DNA of 52,183 bases from Caulobacter sp. RHG1 (GTDB taxonomy: Bacteria > Pseudomonadota > Alphaproteobacteria > Caulobacterales > Caulobacteraceae), in assembly GCF_013181195.1 (NCBI RefSeq), contig NZ_SMZP01000013.1, positions 1 through 52,183 of the forward strand, written 5' to 3'. The notes under the pieces are model-generated. The model ran no database searches. It was not told where the DNA came from and saw only the letters and a program-made list of their open reading frames with translations. This document shows, piece by piece, positions 1-8,867 of this stretch. A program made the translations under genes and the position numbers. Position 1 is the first letter of the stretch, and each line of letters begins with the position of its first letter.

Positions 1-35
1 TCTTCAATCGTGATATGGTCGTAGCGCGATCCCAT
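1..35 (-). CDS. Partial N-terminus, possible IS30-family transposase
   Basis: A minus-strand ATG at 35 is preceded by an ACGGAG ribosome-binding site and opens a frame reading MGSRYDHITIE before the window ends. IS30-family transposases commonly start with a short Tyr-containing segment followed by an L/I-x-x-EER motif, and this fits as far as it goes. The stretch around 73-105 looks like the kind of end sequence found upstream of IS30 transposases. Only eleven residues are visible, so the assignment is weak; the rest lies outside the window. Confidence 0.35.
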   Translation of the reverse strand, partial: MGSRYDHITIE

Positions 36-220
36 GTGAAAAATCTCCGTGGACGTAAGTCCATAAAAACCCTCACAAATCGCACTTCAAAATAGAATCC
101 GCCCGGCTACAGACGCGCCTCGTATAATATATCTTATCGGAAATACGCGAGTGTAAAATAGTAGGCGCATTCATAGTCGCCGCAAACACATACGTTCTCT
201 GAAATTGCGCTGCGCAATAT

Positions 221-1759
221 CTAGGCTTTGGCGAAGGCGTCCACATAAGCGGCCTCGACGCCGGCGATCTCGCCCGGCGTCAACGCGGCGAATTCCCGGT
301 CCCGGGCGCGCTGGGACAGTCGCCCATCGTTCTGATCAAGGAACTTATGGAGAAGCTCAAGCTGCGCCATTGGCATGTCGACGATCTGCTGCACGGCCTG
401 GCCGAAGGCGTCGAACGCCTGAAGAAAACCGACCTCTTCGGGCAAGTCGTGCTCGATGGTCTGCTCGACACAGTCGTAGAGGAAGGCCGCATGGGCTGTG
501 GCGTCAAAGTAGCGGTAGAACCGCGCGCTGTCGTTGAGCACCACGACATTGCCGTCGGGCGTGGGGTGCCATTCGATATGAGCCAGCAAAGGCCTGGAAT
601 AGGCCTCGAGAACGGTTCGATAGCGCTCGATGTTTCTCAAGATCACCGCGCTGACCGGGAAAACTAGGCCTGGGGGGCTGAAGGCGGCTCGTGCCAGAGC
701 GTGATGGATCAGCCAGCGATGCAGCCGGCCGTTACCGTCGACATAGGGATGGATGTAGACGAAGCCGAAGGCCAGACAAGCTGCGGTCACAATGGGATCC
801 ATCCTGCCGCGCGCCGCGCGCTCGGCGAAGGCGACGACACCCTCGATCAGACTGGCAAGATCCTCGTGCCGGGCGCTGATGTGGTCTGGTATGGGCTGGT
901 TGGTGTCGCGGTCATGGACGCCGACGAAGCCACCCTCCTCTCTTAATCCCAACCTCACAAAGCGCGCATCGCCGATGACAATGCGCTGCAAACGGTCAAG
1001 TTCGGCTTGGCTGAGCGCCACCATGCCTGCCTGGGCGATGGCCTGGCCCCATCGCGCGGCGCGCTGTCCGGTGGGGCGCTCACCCTCGATAGCGAAGGAG
1101 GACTTGGAGTCGTTGAGCAGGAGGAAGGCTGCGGCTCGCGCCATCAGGTCGGGCCGGACCCGGCCCATGGCCGCTCGGGCCCGTTCGTCGAGAGCCTTTT
1201 CGCAATAGGCTGCAAGCTCGGGCGCCTTGCGCACGAGCGGGCAGAAGGCGCGTGAGCCGGGCAGGTTGTTGAGGACCTTATGCCTTGGCGAGGGCTCGCC
1301 CTCGGCCAGGGCGTATTGCTGATCAGCGTCGAGCACAGGGATCAGGCGGACCTTTCCTGGATCGGGGACGTCCAGTTGGCGTTCGGTCAGCCATTCGTAA
1401 AGGAACCACAGGCGTCGGGCGAAGCCGCCAGTCGGCGCGGCCCGGACAAGCGTAGCGATGTCCTCGGGGGGCACAGTCTCGAAGAGGCTCGAAAGGACCT
1501 GTAGATCCACGCCTTCGTATCTGAAGGCGAAGGTGAGTTGATCACCCAGGGACCGATCGGGGCGATGCCTTGGCGTCAGCATCAACCACTCCTCGTTCGA
1601 GACGGGATGATGCCGGCCGGCGATGGCCGCCATGCGGGGGGGTGATGGAAGGTCCAGCTCGTATCGGGCTATAAGAGCGGCATAGCCCGCAGGCTCGCCG
1701 GCTTCCGGCAAAGCTTTGCCGCGAAAGTCGCTCACCACCTGCGCAGGCCATTCACCCAT
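221..1759 (-). CDS. Fic-family protein (predicted AMP transferase), class II
   Basis: A 512-residue Fic protein. Fic enzymes usually transfer AMP from ATP onto hydroxyl groups of target proteins. The catalytic motif HPYVDGNGRLHR is intact, with the His base, the anion-binding loop and the final Arg. An upstream segment SFAIEG matches the inhibitory motif S/T-x3-E-G/N, placed N-terminal to the Fic core, so this is an autoinhibited class II type. The ATG at 1759 has a GGAG ribosome-binding site about seven bases upstream. The gene stands alone on this strand, with possible operator palindromes upstream. Its target cannot be read from the sequence. It is only distantly similar to the second Fic gene in the window. 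Confidence 0.9.
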   Translation of the reverse strand: MGEWPAQVVSDFRGKALPEAGEPAGYAALIARYELDLPSPPRMAAIAGRHHPVSNEEWLMLTPRHRPDRSLGDQLTFAFRYEGVDLQVLSSLFETVPPEDIATLVRAAPTGGFARRLWFLYEWLTERQLDVPDPGKVRLIPVLDADQQYALAEGEPSPRHKVLNNLPGSRAFCPLVRKAPELAAYCEKALDERARAAMGRVRPDLMARAAAFLLLNDSKSSFAIEGERPTGQRAARWGQAIAQAGMVALSQAELDRLQRIVIGDARFVRLGLREEGGFVGVHDRDTNQPIPDHISARHEDLASLIEGVVAFAERAARGRMDPIVTAACLAFGFVYIHPYVDGNGRLHRWLIHHALARAAFSPPGLVFPVSAVILRNIERYRTVLEAYSRPLLAHIEWHPTPDGNVVVLNDSARFYRYFDATAHAAFLYDCVEQTIEHDLPEEVGFLQAFDAFGQAVQQIVDMPMAQLELLHKFLDQNDGRLSQRARDREFAALTPGEIAGVEAAYVDAFAKA

Positions 1760-1789
1760 CGGGGACTCCGTGATTCTCGCTCACCAGAC

Positions 1790-1854
1790 CACAATTGAGT
1801 TGTGAGAACCGATCACCGCACGCGAAAATCTATCACAAAGTCGCAAAATTGCGA
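1790..1854. promoter_or_regulatory. Inverted repeats upstream of the Fic gene
   Basis: Two short dyads lie 30-95 bases before the Fic start. At 1790-1804 the arms are CACAA and TTGTG around TTGAG. At 1841-1854 the arms are TCGCAA and TTGCGA around AA. Their position suits a promoter operator, but no regulator can be assigned. Confidence 0.3.
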
Positions 1855-1859
1855 ATATC

Positions 1860-2290
1860 GTTCTCGACCTGCGCTGTGGGCGCGACAGTCGCCGTCCTGA
1901 AGCTCAACGGCTAGCGCTACCCTTCCCGTCGCAGCCAGCTGGCTTATCGCAGCCTAGTATAGTTCGGGAGTCGGCAGCTCGCCTCGCGCCTGTTCCTGGG
2001 TCCCGGGCCGGTCGACGGCTTGCCAAGCCTCGAACAAGGCCTGCAGGAATGGTGGCCCAACCAAGACGCCCAGCGCCTAGCTGAGGCAGTCTTCGCACGT
2101 TTCGACGTTGAACGATTCAAGGATCGCCCCCTTCCCAACCCGCCGACGGAGAGCGTCGATAGTTTGATCGCCAGTGGGGAGGCTTTCGTTCGGGCGTGGC
2201 ATTTCAGCTGATCCGCCAGTCGAATCGAAGCGCTCTGGCTTCCGGAGGTCAGCGGCGCCCAGAAGCGGAAGCGGCCGCAGCCCCCGGACG
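1860..2290. other. Stretch without a supported gene
   Basis: No convincing gene was found. A plus-strand frame from a TTG at 2020 to 2211 encodes 63 residues with a protein-like composition (Trp-Trp, Asp/Glu, Phe-rich middle), and the same frame stays open upstream only to a TAG at 1960. It may be a gene remnant, but there is no ribosome-binding site and no recognised domain. Confidence 0.3.
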
Positions 2291-2767
2291 CTAACTTGAT
2301 CTGACTGTGCGTTTTACGACGACGGTCTGGGCGACGATGCGTTGGTTAATCTTCACTTTCCAAGCCAGCTGCTTCTCCGACAGAATACGCTTGCGCACGG
2401 TCTGTTTGAGGAAGGTGTATTCCTTCTCGCCGTAGAGATATCCCATGCGCATCGCATGCTCGATCAAGTCGGTGTTCGCATTCGCCGTAGGGTCCTTCGC
2501 GATCCGCTTCAGGCCGTCGAACAGATTGCCTGTGTCGATCTGAATGAAGCGATTGATGCAGACGTTGCCGACATAGGTCTCGCGGCCGGTCATCCGATTG
2601 CGGATGTAGCAATGCTCCTTGATCTCCTGGCCGCAAGGACAATGGTCCCACTCGTCGCTGATCTCCACGGCGACAAGCCCCCACTCTCGCCTGGCGACGT
2701 CGAAGTCCTGGGAGAGCGACAGCGGCAGGACATGGGCCTTGAGCCTCTCGAAGTTATGGCCGTCCAT
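2291..2767 (-). CDS. Hypothetical protein with CPCG zinc-ribbon-like motif
   Basis: A 158-residue protein with a short motif containing CPCG, then a basic-aromatic stretch, then YVGNVCINRF. This pattern (C-x-C-G, later GNxC) recurs in phage and plasmid proteins and suggests a small metal-binding or nucleic-acid-binding fold; the function is unknown. The C-terminal third is Lys/Arg-rich. The ATG at 2767 is chosen over an upstream GTG/ATG because GGAG sits eight bases before it. It is the last gene of a small minus-strand run with the two genes at 2831 and 3009. Confidence 0.7.
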   Translation of the reverse strand: MDGHNFERLKAHVLPLSLSQDFDVARREWGLVAVEISDEWDHCPCGQEIKEHCYIRNRMTGRETYVGNVCINRFIQIDTGNLFDGLKRIAKDPTANANTDLIEHAMRMGYLYGEKEYTFLKQTVRKRILSEKQLAWKVKINQRIVAQTVVVKRTVRSS

Positions 2768-2830
2768 TTCGGCGTCTCCATTGAAGGTCTCGCATCCCAC
2801 TCGGCGGCGGTGTGCGGACGGGCCCACGCC

Positions 2831-3001
2831 CTACTTCGACCAGTGCCCGAGAACCCACTCCCAGGCGTTCCGATCATAGTCCCAGCGCCAGTGGGCGCGG
2901 ATCCATTTGGTTTTCCCCAGGGGGCGGATTGTCCGCATGTTCTGCAGACGATCGACCGGTTTGGGCGGGCGAGGCGGACGGATTCGAGGGGGCTTTACCA
3001 T
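2831..3001 (-). CDS. Small basic protein with W-x-W...GHW motif
   Basis: A 56-residue frame too short for routine ORF calling. The N-terminus is rich in Pro, Arg and Lys; the C-terminus carries DYDRNAWEWVLGHW, a Trp/Tyr-rich pattern like the W-x-W-V-x-G-H-W segment of several alphaproteobacterial proteins. The ATG at 3001 follows GAGG at normal distance and lies seven bases after the stop of the gene at 3009, which supports co-transcription. The function is unknown. Confidence 0.55.
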   Translation of the reverse strand: MVKPPRIRPPRPPKPVDRLQNMRTIRPLGKTKWIRAHWRWDYDRNAWEWVLGHWSK

Positions 3002-3008
3002 GGAGACC

Positions 3009-3269
3009 TCAGTGCAGGGTGTATTCGCGCCAGGGGATGGCGCTGACGGGGACGCGGGATAGGAAACGGGCGATGTCGGGCCGGCCGAAATAGGTCGCCG
3101 CGCCCCGGTGATTCTGCGCCACCAGCACCACTGGCAGACCGGGGAAAGCCGGCTGAAAGCTGCGCGCCACCCGGATGGCTTCCGCGTTGTTATCGAGGAT
3201 GTGCCGCTTCACCACGACGGTGGCGAAGGCCACCCCTTGTTCGCGAACGATGGTGCCTTCGAAGCGCAT
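3009..3269 (-). CDS. Hypothetical protein, 86 aa
   Basis: An 86-residue protein with no recognised domain. It has an alternating hydrophobic pattern in the first half (AFATVVVKRHI) and a short hydrophobic stretch LPVVLVAQNH in the second, suggesting a small alpha/beta fold. The ATG at 3269 has AGGAG seven bases upstream. A strong terminator hairpin just upstream at 3288-3321 separates it from the preceding DUF2188-like gene, so it probably has its own promoter. It heads the short run 3009-2831-2291. Confidence 0.65.
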   Translation of the reverse strand: MRFEGTIVREQGVAFATVVVKRHILDNNAEAIRVARSFQPAFPGLPVVLVAQNHRGAATYFGRPDIARFLSRVPVSAIPWREYTLH

Positions 3270-3287
3270 GGGGATGCTCCTGATGAA

Positions 3288-3321
3288 CGAAAGGCCGCGT
3301 CACGACTGACGCGGCCTTTCG
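3288..3321 (-). terminator. Perfect 15-bp hairpin terminator
   Basis: The arms CGAAAGGCCGCGTCA and its exact complement flank a four-base loop CGAC. It lies immediately after the stop of the minus-strand gene at 3326, with a short T-run inside the descending arm. It probably ends that transcript and may act in both directions. Confidence 0.75.
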
Positions 3322-3325
3322 AAGT

Positions 3326-3547
3326 TCAGCCTTTCGGCGGGTAGGGATCGTTTCCGAAGCTGTCACGCTCGCGGATCTGACCGTTGCGGCCGTGGATCAG
3401 CAGTTCGCTCTGTTGATTTTGAGCGATGTTTCGCGCGTAAGAGATCGCTTCGGCCTGCGTCTGATGCACCGTGGTTGCGCGCGCATTGCCCGCGCCACGG
3501 ACGGCCCAGCCATTGGCGTGGGGGACGACGTGTTGGTTCTTGCCCAT
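3326..3547 (-). CDS. DUF2188-like small protein
   Basis: A 73-residue protein resembling the DUF2188 family: HVVPHANGWAVRGAGNARAT followed by TQAEAISYARNIAQNQ and a C-terminal LLIHGRNGQIRERDSFGNDP. Family members are small, widespread and of unknown function. The ATG at 3547 is chosen because a strong AGGAGG lies eight bases before it, while the longer GTG start would overlap that site. It is divergent from the XRE/ImmA pair at 3671, sharing a promoter region with a GTGATATCAC palindrome. Confidence 0.8.
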   Translation of the reverse strand: MGKNQHVVPHANGWAVRGAGNARATTVHQTQAEAISYARNIAQNQQSELLIHGRNGQIRERDSFGNDPYPPKG

Positions 3548-3601
3548 TTCCTTCACCTCCTTCCTCGTCCGGGATGAACGTGACGTATGATATAGTTTAC
3601 G

Positions 3602-3611
3602 GTGATATCAC
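3602..3611. promoter_or_regulatory. Palindrome GTGATATCAC in divergent promoter
   Basis: A perfect ten-base palindrome sits between the divergent DUF2188-like gene and the XRE regulator. Operators of XRE regulators paired with ImmA peptidases usually lie in such places, so this is a candidate autoregulatory site. Confidence 0.35.
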
Positions 3612-3670
3612 TTGTCAACCCGGTCTTCCGGCGCGTACGATTCATCTTTACAGCGCTTGCGAGGGACCGA

Positions 3671-3982
3671 ATGTCTTTGGCCAACAAGCTCAAGGATCTG
3701 CGGGTCAAAAGCGGGCAATCGCTTCAACAGGTCGCTGACGGTGTCGGCGTGTCCAAGGCTCACATCTGGCAACTCGAACGCGGCGACAGCACAAATCCGA
3801 GCCTGGACCTGCTCCGGCGACTGGCCGACCACTACAAAGTGACGGTGGCGTTCCTGTCGGATGAGAGCGAGCCTTCGGAAGAGGCGCCTGCCCTCCAGTT
3901 CTATCGGGAGTTTGACGGCAAGCTGGACGAAAAGGCTTGGGCGGCCGTTCGCGCCATGGCCGAGGCACTGAAGAAGCCGTGA
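3671..3982 (+). CDS. XRE-family HTH transcriptional regulator
   Basis: A 103-residue regulator. The helix-turn-helix spans about residues 8-62 (LKDLRVKSGQSLQQVADGVG through the recognition helix KAHIWQLERG), followed by a C-terminal tail with EFDGKLDEKAWAAVRAMAEA. The ATG at 3671 is preceded by GAGGG. The stop overlaps the GTG start of the ImmA peptidase gene by four bases, the classic arrangement in which the peptidase cleaves and inactivates the regulator. It probably controls its own operon and the divergent gene at 3547. Confidence 0.88.
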   Translation: MSLANKLKDLRVKSGQSLQQVADGVGVSKAHIWQLERGDSTNPSLDLLRRLADHYKVTVAFLSDESEPSEEAPALQFYREFDGKLDEKAWAAVRAMAEALKKP

Positions 3983-4848
3983 GCGAGCTCCTCATGGATT
4001 TGGCAGACTGCGGCTCTCCCGAGCGGCTGATCCAGACCATCCTGAGGCATCACCCTGACTGGACGCCGCCCGTTCCGATCGAGGCGCTCGCGGCGGCAGT
4101 GAATATTCTTGAGATCAAGGATCTGGACACGACGTCCTTCGAGGGGGCCTTGCTGACCGATCCTGACAAAAGCCAAGGCATCATTCTGTGCAGGCCGGGC
4201 GTGCCCGGCGGCCGTCGGCGCTTCACCATCGGTCATGAGTTGGGCCATTTCCTGATCCCCACCCACGTCGGGAACCAGCAGTGTACCCAATCCCATCTCA
4301 GCGAGCGCGGGTTCTCCACACCGGCGCAAAGGCGGGAGGCCGAAGCAAACCGTTTCGCGGCGGGCATTCTCATGCCGAAGCCCTGGTTTGAGCGCGACGC
4401 GGACGGACTTGGCCTCCCGGAGGCCAGCCATCTCCGCAAGCTAGCAAGGTCCTATGACGTCAGCCTGGAAGCAGCCGCGAACCGGTTCGTCGAGTTGACC
4501 TCGACCCCATGCGCCGTCGTATTCTCTTACGATGGCTTGGTCCGGTACGCCCGTTCGCATGTGCGCTTCCCTCGGTTGGCCGTGGAGAGAAAAAGTCGCC
4601 TTCCGTCCGACTGCGCCACGAAAGTCAGAGCGAACGCCGGTATCGCAGAGCCGTCCGACTGGATCGAGATGGATGGGACGATCTGGCTTCAGCATGAGTG
4701 GGGGCGTCCGTCGCCCCGTGTTCTTGAACAGGTTCTCCGGCAGGCCAACGGTCACGCGGTGACCATGCTGCTCTTGGCCGACGACCCGACCGACGACGAA
4801 AATGAAGATGAAGACGACATGGTCGCGCGCTGGAATCCGCGATTCTAG
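3979..4848 (+). CDS. ImmA/IrrE-family metallo-endopeptidase
   Basis: A 289-residue zinc peptidase. The active site HELGH is seen in FTIGHELGHFLIP, and a downstream EANRFAAGILMP supplies the third metal ligand Glu. Known ImmA/IrrE enzymes cut a partner XRE repressor after a stress signal (ICEBs1 ImmA, Deinococcus IrrE/PprI). The GTG start overlaps the XRE stop; an in-frame ATG at 3994 is an alternative. The acidic C-terminus (DDPTDDENEDEDD) is unusual and could be regulatory. The partner is very probably the adjacent regulator. Confidence 0.88.
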   Translation: MSELLMDLADCGSPERLIQTILRHHPDWTPPVPIEALAAAVNILEIKDLDTTSFEGALLTDPDKSQGIILCRPGVPGGRRRFTIGHELGHFLIPTHVGNQQCTQSHLSERGFSTPAQRREAEANRFAAGILMPKPWFERDADGLGLPEASHLRKLARSYDVSLEAAANRFVELTSTPCAVVFSYDGLVRYARSHVRFPRLAVERKSRLPSDCATKVRANAGIAEPSDWIEMDGTIWLQHEWGRPSPRVLEQVLRQANGHAVTMLLLADDPTDDENEDEDDMVARWNPRF

Positions 4849-5020
4849 TTCGCGTGCCGGACCGGCAGGCTTGGACGCGGCAACCACTTCGGCCGCCAAG
4901 CGCCACAAGCGGACTCTGGCGTCGATGCAGGAACACGACGCTGAATTCCATACCGACAAGGCAGCGCTGAGCGGAATCGCCGCTAAATTGAGCCTGTCCG
5001 CTGGATATGTATGAAGGCCG

Positions 5021-5446
5021 CTAGAGCAGCACTTCGTTTGAAACGACTGGAGGCGCCGTCGGCCTGGGGCGCAGCAGGCGAGCTACCCGCGCCAACAACA
5101 TCGCGTCGTTGAACGGCTTGGCGAGATAGTCTTTTGCACCTAGAGCGAGGGCTTCGCGAATGTCGTTTGGTGCATTGCGGGCCGTAAGCATCATCACTGG
5201 GATATTGGACACGGCCGGGCTCTTCCTGAGATGGCGCAGCACGCCAAAGCCGTCCAGCCGGGGCATGTTGACGTCCAGTACTATAGCGGCGGGCCGGGTG
5301 CTGTGGATGCCCTCCAGGGCCTCCCATCCATCGCGACCGAAACTGGTCACGTAGCCGGCCAGGTCAAGCCGCGTGGTCAGAAGTTCCAGCAGGTTGCGGT
5401 CGTCTTCCGCGATGAAGATCCGTTTCGTGCGCGCGTTAGGCGGCAT
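5021..5446 (-). CDS. Single-domain response regulator (REC)
   Basis: A 141-residue receiver domain with no output domain. The acidic pair is in IFIAEDDRNLLELL, the phospho-accepting Asp is D58 in IVLDVNMPRLDG, the Thr switch is in MMLTARNA and the conserved Lys is in DYLAKPF. It overlaps the end of the hybrid kinase gene by 11 bases, so it is probably a phosphorelay partner of that kinase. Single-domain regulators often act by protein contact or shuttle phosphate. The final 15 residues are a short linker-like tail. Confidence 0.92.
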   Translation of the reverse strand: MPPNARTKRIFIAEDDRNLLELLTTRLDLAGYVTSFGRDGWEALEGIHSTRPAAIVLDVNMPRLDGFGVLRHLRKSPAVSNIPVMMLTARNAPNDIREALALGAKDYLAKPFNDAMLLARVARLLRPRPTAPPVVSNEVLL

Positions 5447-8400
5447 TTTCGATATCTCCCTCGAAGGACAGGGTGCGGTTGATCTCCGCGATCAGCGTGC
5501 GCGCATCCAGCGGCTTGGCGACCAAGCCGTCGAAGACGTCCACCGGCAAGACGCCGCCCACATCGGCCGAGAAGGCGATGATCGGGACATTGCCGTTGAG
5601 CCCGTCCTTGCGAATCTGTCGGGTCGCGGCCTCGCCGCCTATGCCCGGCATGCGCAGGTCCATAAGGATCACGTCGAAGGGCTCACCGGCGGCGAGCTGG
5701 ACAGCCGTCTCGCCGTCGGGCGCCTCGGCCATTTCAGCGCCGAACGCCCGCAGCACCGCACAGACCAGGTCGCGATTGACCGGGTTGTCGTCAACCACCA
5801 GCACCCGGCAACCTTCGGGTATGAACGCCGTCTCGCCATCTACTTCGGTCGCAGCGCGCGAGGTCTTGTCGGCCGGGATCTCAAACCAGAAGCAGGATCC
5901 CTGGCCGGCCTGGCTAGAGACGCCGATCCGGCCGCCCATGGCGTCGACCAGGCCCTTGCAGATCGCCAAGCCCAGGCCCGTCCCGCCATGTCGGCGCGTG
6001 GAGGACCCGTCGACCTGCGAGAACCGCTTGAACAGCTGGCCCAGACGGTCGGCGGGAATGCCCACGCCGCTGTCGGTGATCGAGACGCGAAGGCGGCGGG
6101 TTCTGGCCGTCCACCTGGCGTCCAGCGTCACTCGACCGCGGTCGGTGAACTTCACCGCGTTGCCGATCAGGTTGAGCAGGATCTGGCGGATCCGGTCGGG
6201 GGCCAGGGCCAGTCCATCAGGCAGCTTATCTAGGCCGGTCATGACCAGATCCAGGCCCTTTTCCTGGGCCTGGCCCGAGAAGAGGTCCATGGCGTCTTCC
6301 AAGACCTGGCGCGGATTGCTGGGGGCGACGATGATCTCGACCTGACCAGCCTCCAGCTTGGAGAAGTCCAGAATGTCATTGACCGTCGATAGCAGCGCCT
6401 TGCCGGCGTTGGAGACCCGATCCACGAAGCGGCGGGTGGCGGGCGACAGTTCGGGTTGATCCTCGATCAGGCGCGAGAAGCCCAGCACGGCCGTCAGCGG
6501 TGTGCGCAGCTCGTGGCTCATGTTCGACAGGAATTCGGCCTTCACCGCAGCAGCCGCCTCGGCCTCGGCGCGGGCCAGTTCCAGCGCCGCCTCGAGCGCC
6601 TTGCGGCCGGTGATGTCCCGCGCGACGTCCTGGATCGCGGCCAGCTTGCCGGTCTCCGCATCGAAAAACAGCTTTGGCTGTCCCTCCAGCCAGACCCAAT
6701 GACCGTCCTTGTGCCGTCCCCGAAACTGATAGGGCTCGGAGGTCGCGGAGGGCCCCTTGGCGATCAGGTCGCCATAGTACCCTATCATCACCGCCACATC
6801 CTCGGGATGGGTCATATCGATGACCCGGCGGCCAATCATCTCCTCGGGCGTATAGCCGAGAATGGGGTGGCATGCTGGCGAGATGAATCGAATATCGCCG
6901 GCCGGTCCGAAGGATGTGATCATGTCGCTGGCGCTGTCGGCCATCAGCCGATAGCGGCTTTCACTAGCCGCCAGATCGGCCTGAGCCCGGCGCTCGTCGG
7001 TGATGTCGCGGACCGTGCCCATGATGAAGTTCGGGACGCCGTCGGGACCCATATCGATGAACGTGCTGCCAGAAATATAGCGCTCCTCGCCGTCCGGGCG
7101 GACGATGCGCGTGGTGACGTTGTAGTCGGCCTCGCCGGTCTTCAGGCGTTCGGCGATCCGGGCCATGGTCCAGGCGCGTTCTTCGGGATGGATACGATCG
7201 TTGAAGCTGGCCATGGCCGGCCGCTCGACGCGCTCTAGCCCATAGATTTCGAACATCTTGGGCGACACATCCAGCTCCAGGGCCTTCAGGTCGTATCGCC
7301 AGTAGCCGACGCCGCCGATGTCCTCGGCCAGCCGCGCCCGCTGGGCCTGTTCCCGCGCAGTGTCGCGGGCGTCCATCATCTCCAGTTCCAGGGCCTTACG
7401 GTCGGTGATGTCGCGTGAGACCGAGACGATTTCCTGCGGCGCGCCGGACTCATCGCGCACCAGCTGCAGGTTGGATTCCACCCAGATGTAGTGACCCGCC
7501 TTGTGGCGCGAGCGGTGTTGAAGCGTGCTCTGGTCCAGCCCGCGCGACATCGCCTCGAACACCGCCATCACCTGCTCGCGATCCGCCGGGTGCAGCACCG
7601 AGGGCACGGTCAGTCCGATGGTTTCCTCAACGGTGTAGCCGAGCAGTTTCTCGATGGCCGGCGAGATGAAGTGGCCCGCACCTGCAAAATCGTATCGGGT
7701 GATGACGTCGCCGGCATGTTGGGTAACCAGTTGATAGCGCTGCTTGCGATCCTTCAGGGTCTCGATGGTCGTGACAGTGTCGGTTATGTCCTGGAACAGC
7801 CCAATGATCGCAGACGGCTTGCCATGGTCGTCCAGTTCGCAGACCCCGCGCGAGACGACGTGGCGCATGGCGCCGTCGGCGCGCATCAGCCTCAGCCTGA
7901 ACTCAAACCCGGCGCTGGTCTCGATAGCATTGGCCAGATGAGACCGGACCATGTCGCGGTCGTCGGGATGATAGAAAGCGATGGCGTCGTCGAGTCCGGG
8001 ATCGAAGCTCTCGCGATCAACGCCGTGGATCGCGTAAACCCCGTCTGACCAGGTCGGCTTGTTGGTGGCTAGATCCAGCCGCCAGTGGCCAACGCCAGAC
8101 ATGGTCTCGGCGATCTCGAGAAGCCGCTGTTTTTCGCGGGCCTGGCGGTGGGCGCGGGTCAGTTCGAACTCGTCGACCACGATGCGCGCCAGTAGCTGAA
8201 GCCGTTCCAGCTCGGCGGGGCTGGGGCGCGGCCTTGGCTTGTCGTCGATGACGCAGAGGGTGCCAAGGTTGTGGCCCTCCTTGGTGGTCAGGGTCGCGCC
8301 CGCATAGAAGCGAATGTCCGGCGCCCCGGTGACCAGGGGATTGTTCGCAAAGCGCGGGTCCTGAGTGGCGTCTTCGACCACCATCACGGCGTCGGGACCC

Positions 8401-8633
8401 ATGGCGATGGCGTGGGCGCAGAAGGCCTGATCGCGCGGCGTCTCCGACGCTTCCAGGCCGACCCTGGCCTTGAACCACTGTCGATGCTCGTCGATCAGCG
8501 AAACCAGCGAAATCGGTGTCGAAAACAGGTTTCCAGCCAGTCCGGCAAGGCGATCAATCGCGGCGTCAGCCTCTGTGTCCAAGACACTATAGGCCCGCAA
8601 GGCTGCCAGCCTTTGCCCCTCGCGATCACCCAT
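5436..8633 (-). CDS. Hybrid sensor histidine kinase (GAF-PASx4-HisKA-HATPase-REC)
   Basis: A 1065-residue kinase with no obvious membrane segment, so probably cytosolic. Domains in order: GAF (about 25-165), four PAS/PAC units (about 175-290, 300-415, 430-550, 560-680), HisKA with phospho-His H707 in FLSNMSHELRTPL, HATPase (N-box LNLIGNAVKFTD, G-boxes DSGVGIP and GTGLGLAI) and a C-terminal receiver with D992 in VILMDLRMPGIG. Several PAS units end in typical DITDR/DITGR boundaries. It is followed by an overlapping receiver protein, so a phosphorelay is likely. The signal is unknown; four PAS domains suggest several small-molecule or redox inputs. Confidence 0.93.
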   Translation of the reverse strand: MGDREGQRLAALRAYSVLDTEADAAIDRLAGLAGNLFSTPISLVSLIDEHRQWFKARVGLEASETPRDQAFCAHAIAMGPDAVMVVEDATQDPRFANNPLVTGAPDIRFYAGATLTTKEGHNLGTLCVIDDKPRPRPSPAELERLQLLARIVVDEFELTRAHRQAREKQRLLEIAETMSGVGHWRLDLATNKPTWSDGVYAIHGVDRESFDPGLDDAIAFYHPDDRDMVRSHLANAIETSAGFEFRLRLMRADGAMRHVVSRGVCELDDHGKPSAIIGLFQDITDTVTTIETLKDRKQRYQLVTQHAGDVITRYDFAGAGHFISPAIEKLLGYTVEETIGLTVPSVLHPADREQVMAVFEAMSRGLDQSTLQHRSRHKAGHYIWVESNLQLVRDESGAPQEIVSVSRDITDRKALELEMMDARDTAREQAQRARLAEDIGGVGYWRYDLKALELDVSPKMFEIYGLERVERPAMASFNDRIHPEERAWTMARIAERLKTGEADYNVTTRIVRPDGEERYISGSTFIDMGPDGVPNFIMGTVRDITDERRAQADLAASESRYRLMADSASDMITSFGPAGDIRFISPACHPILGYTPEEMIGRRVIDMTHPEDVAVMIGYYGDLIAKGPSATSEPYQFRGRHKDGHWVWLEGQPKLFFDAETGKLAAIQDVARDITGRKALEAALELARAEAEAAAAVKAEFLSNMSHELRTPLTAVLGFSRLIEDQPELSPATRRFVDRVSNAGKALLSTVNDILDFSKLEAGQVEIIVAPSNPRQVLEDAMDLFSGQAQEKGLDLVMTGLDKLPDGLALAPDRIRQILLNLIGNAVKFTDRGRVTLDARWTARTRRLRVSITDSGVGIPADRLGQLFKRFSQVDGSSTRRHGGTGLGLAICKGLVDAMGGRIGVSSQAGQGSCFWFEIPADKTSRAATEVDGETAFIPEGCRVLVVDDNPVNRDLVCAVLRAFGAEMAEAPDGETAVQLAAGEPFDVILMDLRMPGIGGEAATRQIRKDGLNGNVPIIAFSADVGGVLPVDVFDGLVAKPLDARTLIAEINRTLSFEGDIENAA

Positions 8634-8867
8634 CTCGTCTCACCCAATCGTTTGCAAGACCTTAGACGCGAGAGGTGGCAACAGGGTTAACGGATGCGTG
8701 CGACAAAGTGACACCCGTTCGGTGACCGATGTTCTTTAAAGACCCCTTTCTCAAAGCCTCCTCCCTCCCCGATCATTTGTCGTCAGCGCGCCATTTACAG
8801 ACATTGGCATACCTCCAGAAACAGGACGTCGGCTCTCGACCGCGGAGGCCGGCGATTGTCGCATGTC

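Noticed and set aside
4802..5014. 70-codon plus-strand frame after the ImmA gene
   Set aside because: It starts inside the ImmA gene in another frame, has no ribosome-binding site and no domain; left as unsupported.
5373..6345. Long plus-strand frames opposite the hybrid kinase
   Set aside because: They are shadows of the kinase gene in GC-rich DNA; the minus-strand product has clear kinase and receiver domains.
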